The notes under the pieces were generated by a model that did no database searches, was not told the DNA's origin, and worked only from the letters and a program-made list of their open reading frames with translations. The translations under genes and the position numbers were made by a program. Source: Ahaetulla prasina (Eukaryota; Chordata; Lepidosauria; Squamata; Colubridae). From it: a DNA stretch of 64,000 nucleotides. Positions 42,973 to 53,911 of this stretch are shown here, piece by piece. The stretch's first letter is position 1, and each line of letters starts with the position of its first letter. The stretch is taken from the NCBI RefSeq assembly GCF_028640845.1, contig NC_080540.1, positions 136,862,420 to 136,926,419 of the forward strand, given 5' to 3'.

Positions 42973-43788
42973 TTATTTGTTTAGCAGAGTGATGGCCTTT
43001 GGGAAAAAACTGTTCTTGTGTCTAGTTGTTCTGATGTGCAGTGCTCTATAGCGTCGTTTTGAGGGTAGGAGTTGAAACAGTTTATGTCCAGGATGCGAGG
43101 GATCTGCAAATATTTTCACGGCCCTCTTCTTGATTCGTGCAGTATACAGGTCCTCAATGGAAGGCAAGTTGGTAGCAATTATTTTTTCTGCAGTTCTAAT
43201 TATCCTCTGAAGTCTGTGTTTTTCTTGTTGGGTTGCAGAACCGAACCAGACAGTTATAGAGGTGCAAATGACAGACTCAATAATTCCTCTGTAGAATTGG
43301 ATCAGCAGCTCCTTGGGCAGTTTGAGCTTACTGAGTTGGCACAGAAAGAACATTCTTTGTTGTCCTTTTTTAATGATGTTTTTGATGTTAGCTGTCCATT
43401 TGAGATCTTGCGATATGATAGAACCCAGAAATTTGAAGGTTTCTACTGTTGATACTGTGTTGTCAAGTATTGTGAGAGGTGGAAGTATGGAAGGGTTTTT
43501 CCTAAAGTCTATCACCATTTCTACAGTTTTGAGTGTGTTCAGTTCCAGATTGTTTTGGTTGCACCACAAGGCTAGTCGTTCGACCTCTCGTCTATATGTG
43601 GATTCGTCATTGTCTCGAATGAGACCAATCACTGTTGTGTCATCTGCGAACTTCAGTAGCTTAACAAATGGATCATTGGAGATGCAGTCATTGGTATACA
43701 GAGAGAAGAGAAGTGGGGAGAGCACACAGCCTTGGGGGGCCCCTGTGCTAATTGTACAGGTATTTGATGTGATCTTGCTTAGCTTCAC
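42973..43788 (-). pseudogene. Rex1 copy 3 reverse transcriptase palm and C-terminus
   Basis: A 271-codon open frame with motif B (GAPQGCVLSPLLFSLYTND) and motif C FADDTTV (codons on the minus strand at 43639-43650), then NNLELNTLKTVEM, FKFLGSIISQDLKW, LPKELLIQFYRGIIES and a C-terminal HPGHKLFQLLPSKRRYR block. This is the Rex1 copy with the fewest lesions. It is separated by a frame change near 43790-43910 from the finger region. Confidence 0.88.
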
Positions 43789-43910
43789 CTGCTGCTTCCT
43801 GTTTGTTAGGAAGCTTGTGATCCACTTACAAGTCTGTTCCGGTACCTGTAGCTGGTTTAGCTTAGTTAGAAGAATGTCTGGAATGATGGTATTGAATGCT
43901 GAACTAAAGT

Positions 43911-44983
43911 CTACAAAAAGGACCCTTGCATAGGTGGAGACTCAAGATGTTGTAGGATGTAGTGCAGAGCCATATTAACAGCATCATCTGTTGATCTATT
44001 TGCTCGGTATGCAAATTGCAAGGGGTCTAAGAGCGGATTCGTGATGGTTTTCAGGTAGGAAAGCACTAGCCTTTCAAAGGTTTTCATGACTACAGATGTT
44101 AGAGCAACTGGTCTGTAGTCATTCAGTTCCTTGATGGTGGGCTTCTTCGGCACTGGGATGATGGTAGAGCGTTTGAAGCAAGAAGGAACATAGCACATCT
44201 CTAGTGATTTATTGAAAATATGGGTGAAAATGGGGGCCAATTGGTCAGCACAGACTTTTAAGCAAGAAGGAGTTATCTTGTCTGGGCCTGGAGCTTTTCC
44301 TGGCTTTTGTCTGTGAAATAGGTCCTGCACTTCCTTTTCTGTGATCACTAGGGTTGTGAACCCAATGAAATGGGGTCAGTTGTAGGAGACTTGGCTGTTG
44401 TTGGTGTGTCTGAGATGGGGGTTGTGGAGATAGGTGGCTGTAGTTTCCTTTCAAACCTGCAGTAAAACTCATTCAGGTCATCTGCCAGTTGTTGATTACC
44501 TTCAGCCTGGGAAGGAGGTTTGCCATAGCCGGTGATATTTTTAAGAGTTTTCCACATGTTTGCTGGTTCATTTGCTGAAAATTGATTCTTTAGCTTTTCA
44601 GAGTAGCTTCTTTTTGCTGCTCTTATCTCCCTTGTTAGTGCATTTCTGGCCTGATTGTACAGCATTTTATCACCTTTTCTGTAGGCTTCCTCTTTGGAAT
44701 GTCGTAGCTGCTTAAGTTTAGGTGTAAACCAAGGTTTGTTATTACTGTGTATTCGCAAGTTCCTTGTAGGTACACATAGGTCTTCACAGAAGCTGACATA
44801 TGATGTTACAGTATCTGTGAGTTCATCCAGGTCTGCAGAGGTATCTTTAAAAATATTCCAATCAGTGCAGTCAAAACATGCCTGTAGCTTTAATTCTGAT
44901 TCCTCCGTCCAGGTTTTCACTGATTTAATTATTGGTTTTATGGCTTTAAGTCTTTGCCTGTAAGCAGGTACAAGGTGAATCAT
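43911..44983 (-). pseudogene. Rex1 copy 3 linker and finger region
   Basis: Two overlapping minus-strand frames, 44348-44983 (linker, with NKPWFTPKLKQLRH and KRSYSEKLKNQFSAN) and 43911-44348 (fingers and start of palm, with GKAPGPDKITPSCLK, FKRSTIIPVPKKP and DYRPVALTSVVMK). They meet at a frameshift near 44348. The right edge is the target site of L2-d. Confidence 0.85.
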
Positions 44984-45275
44984 GCAATTTATTTATTTAT
45001 TTATTTTATTTATTGATCAAATTTATATACCGCCCTATCTCCCGAAGGACTCAGGGCGGTGTACAGGCATTTAAAAAACACATAAATACAATATAAAAAA
45101 CAGTTTAAAAACTTATTCTAAAAAGCCCGTTAATTTAGAATTAAAAATAGAATAAAACCCAATTTAAAACCAGTAATTTAAAATCTAGCTCAGTCCTGCA
45201 CAATTAAATAAATATGTTTTAAGCCCGCGGCGGAAGGTCCGGAGGTCCGAAAGCTGACGAAGTCCGGGGGGTAGT

Positions 45276-47034
45276 TCATTCCAGAGGGTGGGGGCCCCCA
45301 CAGAGAAGGCCCTTCCTGGGCGTCGCCAGACGACATTGCCGCTGACGGCACCCTGAGGAGACCCTCTCTGTGAGGCGCACGGGTCGGTGAGAGATATTCG
45401 ATAGCAGTAGGCGGTCCCGTAAGTAACCCGGCCCAATGCCATGGAGCGCTTTAAAGGTGGTCACCAAAACCTTGAAGCGCACCCGGAAAGCCACAGGTAG
45501 CCAGTGCAGTCTGCGCAGGATGGGTGTTATACGGGAGCCACGAGGGGCTCCAGCTATCACCCGCGCAGCCGCATTCTGGACTAACTGCAGCCTCCGGATG
45601 CCCTTCAAGGGGAGCCCCATGTAGAGAGCATTGCAGTAATCCAGGCGAGACGTCACGAGAGCGTGAGTGACCGTGCATAGGGCATCCCGGTCCAGAAAGG
45701 GGCGCAACTGGCGTACCAGGCGAACCTGGTAGAACGCTCTCCTGGAGACGGCCGTCAAATGGTCTTCTAGAGACAGCCGTTCGTCCAGGAGGACGCCTAA
45801 GTTGCGGACCCTTTCCATCGGGGCCAATGACTCGCCACCGATGGTCAGCCGCGGATTTAGCTGACTGTACCGGGATGCCGGCATCCACAGCCACTCTGTC
45901 TTGGAGGGATTGAGCTTGAGCCTATTTCTCCCCATCCAGACCCGTACGGCCTCCAGGCACCGGGACAGCACTTCGAAAGCTTCGTTGGGGTGGTCCGGTG
46001 TAGAAAAGTACAGCTGGGTGTCATCCGCATACAGCTGGTACTTCACACCGAAACCACTGATGATCTCACCCAGCGGCTTCATGTAGATGTTAAACAGAAG
46101 GGGCGAGAGGATCGACCCCTGCGGCACCCCACAAGTGAGGCGCCTCGGGGCCGACCTCTGCCCCCCGTCAACACCGACTGCGATCGTCGGAGAGATAGGA
46201 GGAGAACCACCGATAAACGGTGCCTCCCACTCCCAATCCCTCCAACTGGCGCAGCAGGATACCATGGTCGATGGTATCGAAAGCCGCTGAGAGGTCTAAT
46301 AGGACCAGGGCAGAGGAACAACCCCTATCCCTGGCCCTCCAGAGGTCATCCACCAACGCGACCAAAGCCGTCTCCGTGCTGTAACCGGGCCGAAAACCGG
46401 ACTGGAACGGGTCTAGATAGACAGTTTCATCCAGGTGCAAGGGAAATTGATATGCCACCATACTCTCTACAACCTTCGCCGCGAAGCGAAGGTTGGAGAC
46501 CGGACGATAATTACCTAAAACAGCCGGGTCCAGGGACGGCCTCTTAAGGAGGGGCCTCACCACCGCCTCTTTCAAGGCGGCCGGGAAGACACCCTCCACC
46601 AAAGAAGCGATCGTAATCGCCTGGAGCCAGCCTCGTGTCACCTCTCGAGTGGCCAGCACCAGCCAAGAGGGGCACGGGTCCAGTAAACACGTGGTGGCAT
46701 TCAACCTACCCAACAACCTGTCCATGTCCTCGGGAGCCACAGGGTCAAACTCATCCCAAACAATGTCACCAAGACCACCCTCGAGCATCTCACCCGCATC
46801 ACTGCAATCTTGGTCCAGACCATCCCGAAGCTGAACGATTTTATCGTATAGATAACCGTTAAACTCCTCAGCACGTCCCTGCAACGGGTCATCCCGCTCC
46901 CCCTGGTGTAGGAGGGAGCGAGTCACCCGAAACAGGGCGGCTGGGCGGTTATCTGCCGATGCAATGAGGGAGGAGGCGTAGCTACGCCTCGCTTCCCTCA
47001 ATGCCACTAGGTAAGTCCTGGTATAGGACTTCAC
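45276..47034 (-). pseudogene. L2-d reverse transcriptase
   Basis: Two long minus-strand frames: 46168-47034 (LALREARRSYASSL, then palm motif A LLDLSAAFDTIDHGILL) and 45276-46265 (motif B CGVPQGSILSPLLFNIYMK, motif C with YADD intact, thumb and C-terminus). They are separated by a one-base loss near 46187 (ccgacgatcgc against ccgaccggtcgc in L2-b). Apart from this the domain is largely intact. Confidence 0.9.
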
Positions 47035-47048
47035 TAGTGTCCGATCAG

Positions 47049-47564
47049 TGTTGTGTCTTGCCCGCCCTCAGAGCAGCCGGGGCCTTCTTACCTGCTCCCG
47101 CACACTGAGGAATGTATGCCTCCCGGTCCCAGTCCTGGCTCCATGCCCACACAAACTGCAGAAGGAGAATCTCCCTGCCCCAGCCCTGACTCCATGCCCA
47201 GGCAAACGGAGCAGCTAGACCCCTCCCCCTCCTCCACAGCAGGTGAGCCTGAGGAGGGTTTATTACCAACAGCTGATTGGTGTGACCCTCGCATCAGAAG
47301 ATTGGAGAGGCGGAGGCTACAGAGGGAAGGGAGGGGCAGGCCTTAATGAGTGCTGAGTCATGGAGCCACATCCCATGGCCTATATAAAGGATCTACTTTC
47401 TGGCAGTCTCTGAGTCAGGCAAAAGTCAAACTTATCTTGCTGAAGTCACTTACTGGTCTCCTGCCTGCTCTGAGGACTTTGCTAGGACTTTGGGCAGAGC
47501 TGCAGAGGCACGCCTGATTCGGATTTCCCGGACCCAGCCGTCAGCGGAGGAGTGGGACACGACA
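47049..47564 (+). mobile_element. Solo LTR, copy 2, inserted in L2-d
   Basis: It starts TGTTGTGTC and ends GACACGACA. The perfect 5-base target-site duplication ATCAG lies at 47044-47048 and 47565-47569. It has a TATA box TATATAAA (47381-47388). It is the same family as 33598-34165 but has fewer copies of the internal 54-base unit. The L2-d coding sequence reads on across the site. Confidence 0.93.
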
Positions 47565-48434
47565 ATCAGCTTCCGAACGGCTAGACCTCCAGGAACTCTC
47601 TAGGCGTCTTCTCCGGCGCTTCATCCCTCTCAGCTCCTCGGAGAACCAAGGAGCCGGTTGGGGCCTGCGCCGGGTCAGAGGCCGCAAAGGCACGACACGG
47701 TCTAAGGCCCCCGCCGCGGCCCGTTCCCAGGCCGCAACAAGTTCCTCAGCCGAGCCGTGAGCCAGACCCTCAGGAAATGGCCCAAGCTCCGTCCGGAACC
47801 CATCCGGGTCCATCAGGCGCCTGGGGCGGAACCAACATATCGGCTCCGCCTCCCTGCGGTGGTGAATGGCGGTCAGAAAGTCCAGGCGAAGAAGAGAGTG
47901 ATCTGACCATGACAAAGGTTCAATGACTATTTCCTTTAAGTCCAGATCTCTCAACCACTGACCAGAGAGAAAAATCAAATCCAGAGTGCCACCCCCAATG
48001 TGAGTAGGGCCATCAACTACTTGGGTCAGGTCCAAGGCCGTCATGGAAGCCATGAACTCCCGAGCTGCCGTCGATGACGAGCCGGACGATGGCAGGTTAA
48101 AGTCCCCCATGACTAAAAGTCTGGGGGTCTCAACTGCCACCCCAGCCAGCACCTCCAGGAGCTCGGGCAGGGCAGCTGTCACGCAGCAAGGAGCCAGGTA
48201 CGTGATCAGCAAACCCATCTGGCACCTACGACCCCATCTCACAAAGAGGGATTCGCACCCGGCAATCTGAGGTACAGTGGTCTCCCTCGGCTCTAGACTC
48301 TCTCTAATCACAACCGCCACCCCCCCACCCCTACCCTGGGCCCTCGGCTGATGGAATGCACGGAAACCCGGTGGGCACATCTCAACAAGGGGCACATCCC
48401 CTTCAGTGCCCAACCAGGTCTCCGTAATGCCCAT
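47565..48434 (-). pseudogene. L2-d endonuclease domain
   Basis: The minus-strand frame (297 codons including a few LTR-derived ones at its end) reads ITETWLGTEGDVPL, GRGGGVAVVIRE, LLVMGDFNLPSSG, GGTLDLIF, LSWSDHSLLRLDF, then the linker with WSFEELRGMKRRRRR-like sequence. The catalytic Glu, Asp/Asn and Ser-Asp-His blocks are all kept. The N-terminus of the domain is lost through 5' truncation, so it is not functional as a whole. Confidence 0.88.
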
Positions 48435-48978
48435 AAGGTCCGCGGAACCCCCCTGTATAAGGTCACATGCAATGATCAGAGTGTCCTACAGCTGCACGTG
48501 GTAAAGACCGATAGGCAGCTTTTAGTGTTGTGTAGCAGTGGTCTAGAGTATTCTTGCCTCTGGTGGGACAATTGACAATTGACATGCTGAAAGTATTTTG
48601 GTAGTTCTTTCCTTAAGTTTGCCTTGTTTAGATCTCCCAAAACAATGGCCAGTGAATCAGGGTGTTTTGCTTCAGCCTCCATGATTTGGTCAGCTAGAGT
48701 TCGTAATGCCTCGTTTACACAGGCTTGTGGTGGGACATAAACAGGGCCTCTTAGGGCCTCTAAGAACTTGACTGCATGTACTCTAATCAGTGGTTCTTAG
48801 AACCACTTTTTGCAGCATATACATCTTCCAGTTTGTGTCTATGTGGCTCCAATAAGATCTCAGAAAGGTGAAGTGGTTGGGGGGGATTCATAGCAAGATA
48901 TTTAACTCCTAGTTATGTAGAGAATTAAAGGTCATGTTCAAATACACACTAAAGAATATACATCAATATTCTTTAGTG

Positions 48979-49174
48979 CAGTGGTCACCAACTGGTGGTC
49001 CATGGACCACTGGTGGTCCACGAGAAAATGTTGGTGGTCCGTAGAAAAATTAGTTGCATTTCTTAAATGGCATTAAATACTATTTATCTTTTTTAAAAAA
49101 TCGTATTAGTGGTCCGCAGGATTTAAAATTATGGATTTAGTGGTCCCTGAGGTCTGAAAGGTTGGTGACCCCTG
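48979..49174. mobile_element. hAT-type MITE, 196 bp
   Basis: Terminal inverted repeats CAGTGGTCACCAAC and GTTGGTGACCCCTG; perfect 8-base target-site duplication CTTTAGTG (48971-48978 and 49175-49182). The interior has at least five ggtggtcc or gtggtcc blocks. It is a different family from the ACCGGT-bearing elements. Confidence 0.92.
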
Positions 49175-49182
49175 CTTTAGTG

Positions 49183-50127
49183 TACCTAATTTATTTTATC
49201 TTATACAGTATCAACCTGTCAAACTGGCATAGTTTTAATACAAAATGATTTGAGCCTTGATACGTATATCCGGGATATATACCAATTCAGTTTTGCTAAC
49301 AACAGCTGGAAAGGAACAAGTAGAAAGATGCCCTTCATATGTATTGCAAAACTTATTGAGGGGATTGCCCTTCTTAAGTGGCTCTTCCAAACATTTGTTT
49401 CTTTATCAGTTTGGGCATATTGTTTCTGCTTTTATTCTTTTTAGCTGAAGTTCAGAATCATAGTTTGTCTTGTACTGTTAGTAAATATTTTTGCCTTTCT
49501 TTCTATTCCTTTCAGTTAAACAATTTATGCTATCTAAATGTGGAGAAATGTTCCTTATTGGTTTAAATCCTTTGTTGCTGAAGTAGTCCAAGAGAACATA
49601 TTCCAAACTGATAATAATTCTCATGTCTGATGCTTAATAAAAACATTTCTTCCACTGTTAGTAACTCAAGATGGAAAGAACGACAAGAAAAAAGTAAAAA
49701 AAAAAACCCCATAGCATTCTTTTCACGTAAGAACCTCTTTTATAAACATAAAATTTTATGATTGTTACTGCTATCTGTTATAAAGTATATTTGAACTGTA
49801 AAACGAAAAGGATGGATCACAAAAGCAAGGACATTTTAATTCAATTCCTCATAATGCTAGAACCCAAAACACACCAAGTCAGATATGGATCGTGTGAAAA
49901 GATGAGAATGAGAACAGCTGTTGTTGTTATGCAGATCAGTCCTAAATGTGAGAAGTAATGTTTATGTAAAAAGACAGGCCTGGTGTAATAACAAGGCATG
50001 GGACTGGGCTGTAAATATCCAGGCAATTATTACGTGGCTGCCAAGAAATACTGAAAACTCTCTTTGCTGTTGTTTGGGGGTAGTCCAAATTTTTGCAGCC
50101 TAAATGTTAAGCCTACTAAAGATGGAA
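49183..50127. other. Intergenic sequence, nothing recognised
   Basis: AT-rich with no supported gene or repeat other than a short (AAT)n run at 50131-50152 that begins the CR1 tail. Confidence 0.45.
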
Positions 50128-50520
50128 GATAATAATAATAATATAATAATAACAACAGAGTTGGAAGGGACCTTGGAGGCCTTCTAGTCCAACCCCTGCC
50201 CAGGCAGGAAACCCTACATCATCTCAGACAGATGGTTATCCAACATTTTCTTAAAAATTTCCAGTGTTGGAGCATTCACAACTTCTGCAGGCAAGTCGTT
50301 CCACTTATTAATTGTTCTAACTGTCAGGAAATTTCTCCTCAGTTCTAAGTTGCTTCTTTCCTTGATCAGTTTCCACCCATTGCTTCTTGTTCTACCCTCA
50401 GGTGCTTTGGAGAACAGCCCGACTCCCTCTTCTTTGTGGCAACCCCTGAGATATTGGAACACTGCTATCATGTCTCCCCTAGTCCTTCTTTTCATTAAAC
50501 TAGACATGGAGTAACTATTG
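50128..50520 (-). mobile_element. CR1-type LINE copy b
   Basis: A tail of (AAT)n and acaacagagttggaagggaccttggaggcc, then the ORF2 C-terminus on the minus strand (50214-50507: GDMIAVFQYLRGCHKEEG, SNLELRRNFLTV, INKWNDLPAEVVNAPTLEIF). It is intact in frame but a short 5'-truncated fragment. Confidence 0.9.
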
Positions 50521-50560
50521 AAAGTTTATATAGAAGGCTCTGTATAATCTTAAATTTATA

Positions 50561-50943
50561 CAGGTGCTCTTCTACTTACAACCACAATTGAGCCAAAAAT
50601 TTTCAGTGCTAAGCAAGTTAGATAAGTGAGTTTTGCCTCATTTTGTGATATTTCTTGCCACAGTTTTTAAGTGAATCACTGCAGTTGTTAAATTAGTAAC
50701 ATGGTTGTTAAGTGCACCTGGCTTCCCCATTGACTTGGTCAGGGCGCAAAAGGTGATCACATGACCCTAGGACACTGCGACTGTCAAAAATACATACCAG
50801 TTGCTGAGCATCTGAATTCTGATGACATGACCATGGGGATGCTTGCAATGATTGTAAATGTGAACAAAGGTCATAAGTCACTTTTTTCAGTGCCATTATA
50901 ACTTCAGTCATTAAATGAATGGTTGTAAGTCAAGGACTACTTT
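50561..50943 (+). mobile_element. TA-flanked MITE, copy B
   Basis: It starts CAGGTGCTCTTCTACTTACAACC after TA (50559-50560) and ends caaggactac with a diverged last few bases before TA. The interior matches copy E (gttgttaagtg, gatcacatgaccc, gaccatggggatgc, aagtcacttttttcagtgcc). Confidence 0.85.
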
Positions 50944-51049
50944 TAGTACTGGCTTTTGTTTGATTTCCTTCAATTATTTAACCCACAGGATCTGCCCTAT
51001 CCTGGGTAATAACATACCCTTTGAAAGGCAGATAGGTTGTACTTTATGA

Positions 51050-51180
51050 GGCAAATTTATTTATTTATTGAATTTATATTGCCGCCTGTTCGTCCATGGT
51101 GACTCAAAGTGGCTTAAACAATATAAAACCACAGTTAAAACAGTAAAAGCTAATTTAAAAAAAACAAATAAATTAATATA
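51050..51180 (-). mobile_element. Old L2-type LINE tail
   Basis: (TTTA)n, gaatttatattgccgcctgttcg...gtgactcaaagtggcttaaacaatataaaacc resembles the L2-type hairpin tail in reverse, diverged. Only the 3' UTR remains. Confidence 0.45.
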
Positions 51181-51359
51181 GTATGAGGCAAAATATATTG
51201 GAAAGACAGTGTATTCAACTATTGTTTTTCTCTTTTAAGGAACTTTCCTTCTTTTTTCTTTCTTAAAAACATGGAGTAGGTTTCAAACTCCAGAAATTCT
51301 TCATCTGGCCTAATTTCCGGATGACCACCACCATTCAAGGAGAGAGAAAAAAGGCAACC

Positions 51360-52060
51360 TTTTCGGGCGTCCCGCACACTTGCAGCTGAAAGCCACGGAG
51401 TCAAGCAGGTTACTAGGCAACCTGTTCACACTCGGCCCTTCTTACCCCTCCCACTTTTGAATTAGCCCGTACGGAACGCGTTTCACTCGATTTGAGCCGT
51501 CTGAAGGCCCGTCGCTGCGATGCATTCTGGTCCTCGGCAATATGGCTGCCTCCTTGGTGTGGTGCTGAGGAGAATTTGGCTCTCCGGAACAGTTTCCTTC
51601 AAGCTTCCCAAACCCCGCTACTTGGGGAACTTCTCCGTGAAGAGGAACCAGCAGCTGCCCGAGTCGGGGAACATAATGGGTCGAATTGGGCGCCCGTCGC
51701 TGCAGCCGCGCAAAAAGCAAGCACCTCCGCGGGGGTAGGACGATTACTCCCCTCTGGCTGCACGCTGTCGGAAACGGGCCCAGGAGGGAGAGTCTTATCT
51801 CATCGCTTGGTCCGGAGTGATCCCCGAGGGGTGATCTTGTCGGCGGCGAGCTGCTTTCCGAGAACAGATACAGTCAAACCTGGAACAGAGAGAGGTGCCT
51901 CCGGCCAAATCGTTCCTTTCTTTCCGAATTCATCCTTATCCCGTTGGCTACTTTTGCCTTAAAGCGGGAGATCAAAGTGCAAGCCTCTCCTTTGCAGCAG
52001 TGCCGTGCAAAGAATCCCTCGCCCAGATTCTTCACGTCTGAATCCAGATCGACTCACTGA
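51360..52060 (+). promoter_or_regulatory. RPTOR: CpG-rich promoter and first transcribed region of RPTOR
   Basis: This is the only CpG-dense stretch in the window not belonging to a transposon, and it lies 0.8-1.5 kb upstream of the raptor start codon in the same orientation. No TATA box is seen. caatATGGCtgcc (51538-51550) resembles a YY1 motif, common at TATA-less vertebrate start sites. A 72-codon upstream frame (51520-51738) crosses it; it has no recognised domain and is either a uORF or chance. The exact start site and any splicing of the 5' UTR cannot be read from sequence alone. Confidence 0.6.
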
Positions 52061-52869
52061 ATATTCACAGTATATTCTGACATCCCATCAAAAATTAAGA
52101 AAAGGCATCTTTGTCTTAAACGAGAGTATATGTTGAACTGCACTGCCACAGTTGCTTGAGAAGCCATAAATTTATCCGACTCCCAACTTGGATAGCCCTG
52201 ATTTCTCAACTTCAGCTTTTCCTGCGATTTCTCTACAGTGCGTAGGGCAAGGCATCCTCTTTATTCTCAGCAAGAGAGCCAAGTGTGGTATCACTGCAGC
52301 TTTTCTACCTTAGCTCTGATCCAAGTGCTCTGCTACAGAGCTACATAGAAAGCCATGTTTTCTATCTAAAATACTTTTAGACCGATCATATCAAACTTCA
52401 TTTCAAGTGTGCATTGTCTGATAGTCTTCTCCTAAACTAAATCATTGTATTGTGGGCAGGAACTTTTTTTTTCAATAAAAAGAGTTATCTGTGATCACCC
52501 TATATCTCTTGAATATTGAGATACTATCCTGTTTCTGAAGAGGGATAAAAAAGATCCATGTGCACATCTGTGATCATTGTTTCATCTAGACAATAGATCA
52601 TTGACTACTAGATAATTTTCCCTTGTATAGTGATTATATTACTCCCTGAGATTACCCGTTCTGCACAGGAATTTCCCAGCTGCTGTACTAAGAACATTGT
52701 CATACAGTTTAACAGTAACATTCATGCATCTATTTTGAAAAAAAGCATCTTATAAAACATAAAGCTAAACAACTAACATAGTGTCTTGTTATCTAGTTAC
52801 TTCTCTTAAAACATTTCCTTGGAGTAGTGATTCTTCCTCTACTGGTTACGCTGAGCTCTACTTTTCTTG
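52061..52869 (+). other. Probable RPTOR 5' UTR or upstream intron
   Basis: AT-rich sequence between the CpG island and the start codon. It holds several ATG codons. It could be a long leader in one exon or an intron after a short non-coding exon; ggggGTAGGA near 51735 would be a possible donor. No transposon is recognised in it, unlike its surroundings. Confidence 0.4.
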
Positions 52870-53031
52870 ATGGAGTCTGATATGCTGCAGTCACCCCTCC
52901 TGGGCCTGGGGGAAGAAGATGAGTCAGACATGACGGACTGGAATTTGCCTTTGGCCTTTATGAAGAAGAGGCACTGTGAGAAAATTGAGGGCTCCAAATC
53001 ACTGGCTCAGAGTTGGCGGATGAAAGACCGG
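52870..53031 (+). CDS. RPTOR: Raptor (regulatory-associated protein of mTOR), first coding exon
   Basis: The exon encodes the first 54 residues of raptor, the scaffold of mTORC1 that recruits substrates carrying TOR-signalling motifs and couples the complex to Rag GTPases at the lysosome. It starts MESDMLQSPLLGLGEEDE and ends SWRMKDR, then a donor site cgg|GTAATG (from 53032). From memory of the family the sequence differs from the mammalian protein at only about three positions (near residues 4, 19 and 21). This stretch precedes the conserved raptor N-terminal (caspase-like) domain, whose start belongs to the next exon and is not in the window. The ATG at 52870 is chosen because it aligns with the known start; its -3 base is T, a weak context, and codon 5 is also Met. 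The donor has T at +5, also non-consensus. Confidence 0.95.
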
Positions 53032-53537
53032 GTAATGATCTCTAGCAGAAGCTTTTATTTGGAACAAAATAAATTGGGGTATACACCTTGTCCTTAGTGA
53101 AGTCACCAAGTTTTTTTAACCATGGGATTTCTTTAATCTTGAAAATTTGTTAAATTGCTACAGTGCATGCTAATAAACAAATCATGAATGCAGTTAAGAT
53201 AGATTTAAGTAGTTGTACTTTGTCTTTTAAATAATAAATATATTTACTTAATAATATGATAATTTACTGTTTGGAAAATTATCTGGATGGAGAATAATCA
53301 GTGAATGTATGTCAAGGAGTGTGCATTTCTGACAAACCTCATTGCTTTATTTGATTAGCTGTATATTGAACACCATATTGTTTTTATTATATGTTTAATC
53401 AAAATCCGATTCAATTAATAGTACTACAGAAATTGGAAGGGCTGTAGATTTTTACAGCTTTAGAATCTTAGAGTTTTAAGAGAATCTTGGATAAAATACA
53501 TTGCTTTTGGAAGTGATATTATACTTACAGTCTTCAT

Positions 53538-53911
53538 GTCCCAAAGGTGCTTTTTCAGGAGGCAACTAGACTTTCTTGTTTTTTCTTTTGAAAACATTTC
53601 ACTTCTCATCCAAGAAGCTTCTTCAGCTCTGACAGGATGGTGGGGAATGGAAGGATTTATATTCCTTGCAGACAGCTGTTAATTTGCATCCTTTTAGACT
53701 GGTCATTGAAGCACTTGGAGGTTTATCTATGTTCAGGGTCACCTGTGGAGCACTACTGCGCAAAATAACAACTGTCTGCAAAGAATATAAATCCTTCCGT
53801 TCTTTACAATCCTGTCAGAGCTGAAGAAGCTTCTTGGATGAGAAGTGAAATGTTTTCAAAAGAAAAAAAACAAGAAAGTCTAGTTGCCTCCTGAAAAAGC
53901 ACCTTTGGGAC
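53538..53911. repeat. Long inverted repeat 1 (arms about 144 bases, loop 86)
   Basis: The arm 53538-53680 (gtcccaaaggtgctttttc ... gcagacagctgtt) is matched in reverse complement by 53767-53911 (aacaactgtctgc ... gcacctttgggac) with few mismatches. Each arm contains the palindrome aagaagcttctt and the block ggatgagaagtgaaa. The layout resembles inverted terminal sequences of Penelope-like retroelements; that assignment is inference. Confidence 0.8.

Larger units (their letters stand above)
44989..48465 (-). mobile_element. L2-type LINE 'L2-d', inserted in Rex1, holding a solo LTR
   Basis: The 8-base target-site duplication CATGCAAT lies at 44981-44988 and 48466-48473 and interrupts the Rex1 reading. 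The 3' tail (TTTA)n and hairpin (45029-45060) are at the left. The element is 5'-truncated inside the endonuclease. Without the LTR its length is about 2.96 kb. It keeps long frames and is younger looking than L2-a and L2-c. Confidence 0.92.
42690..48760 (-). mobile_element. Rex1-type LINE copy 3, split by L2-d
   Basis: The longest Rex1 copy of the window. On the minus strand from the right: endonuclease remnant (48476-48760, with SLAIVLGDLNKANLRKELP), then after the L2-d insertion the linker (44348-44983, SDHCMIHLVP reading across the gap), the finger region (43911-44348, KAPGPDKITPSCLK and DYRPVAL) and the palm and C-terminus (42973-43788). The 3' end is a gaatagaatagaat tail at 42691-42704. 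The 5' part of the endonuclease is missing. Confidence 0.9.

Noticed and set aside
42973..48434. An active, autonomous LINE in this stretch
   Set aside because: Both LINEs are 5'-truncated and interrupted, and each reverse transcriptase has at least one frameshift.
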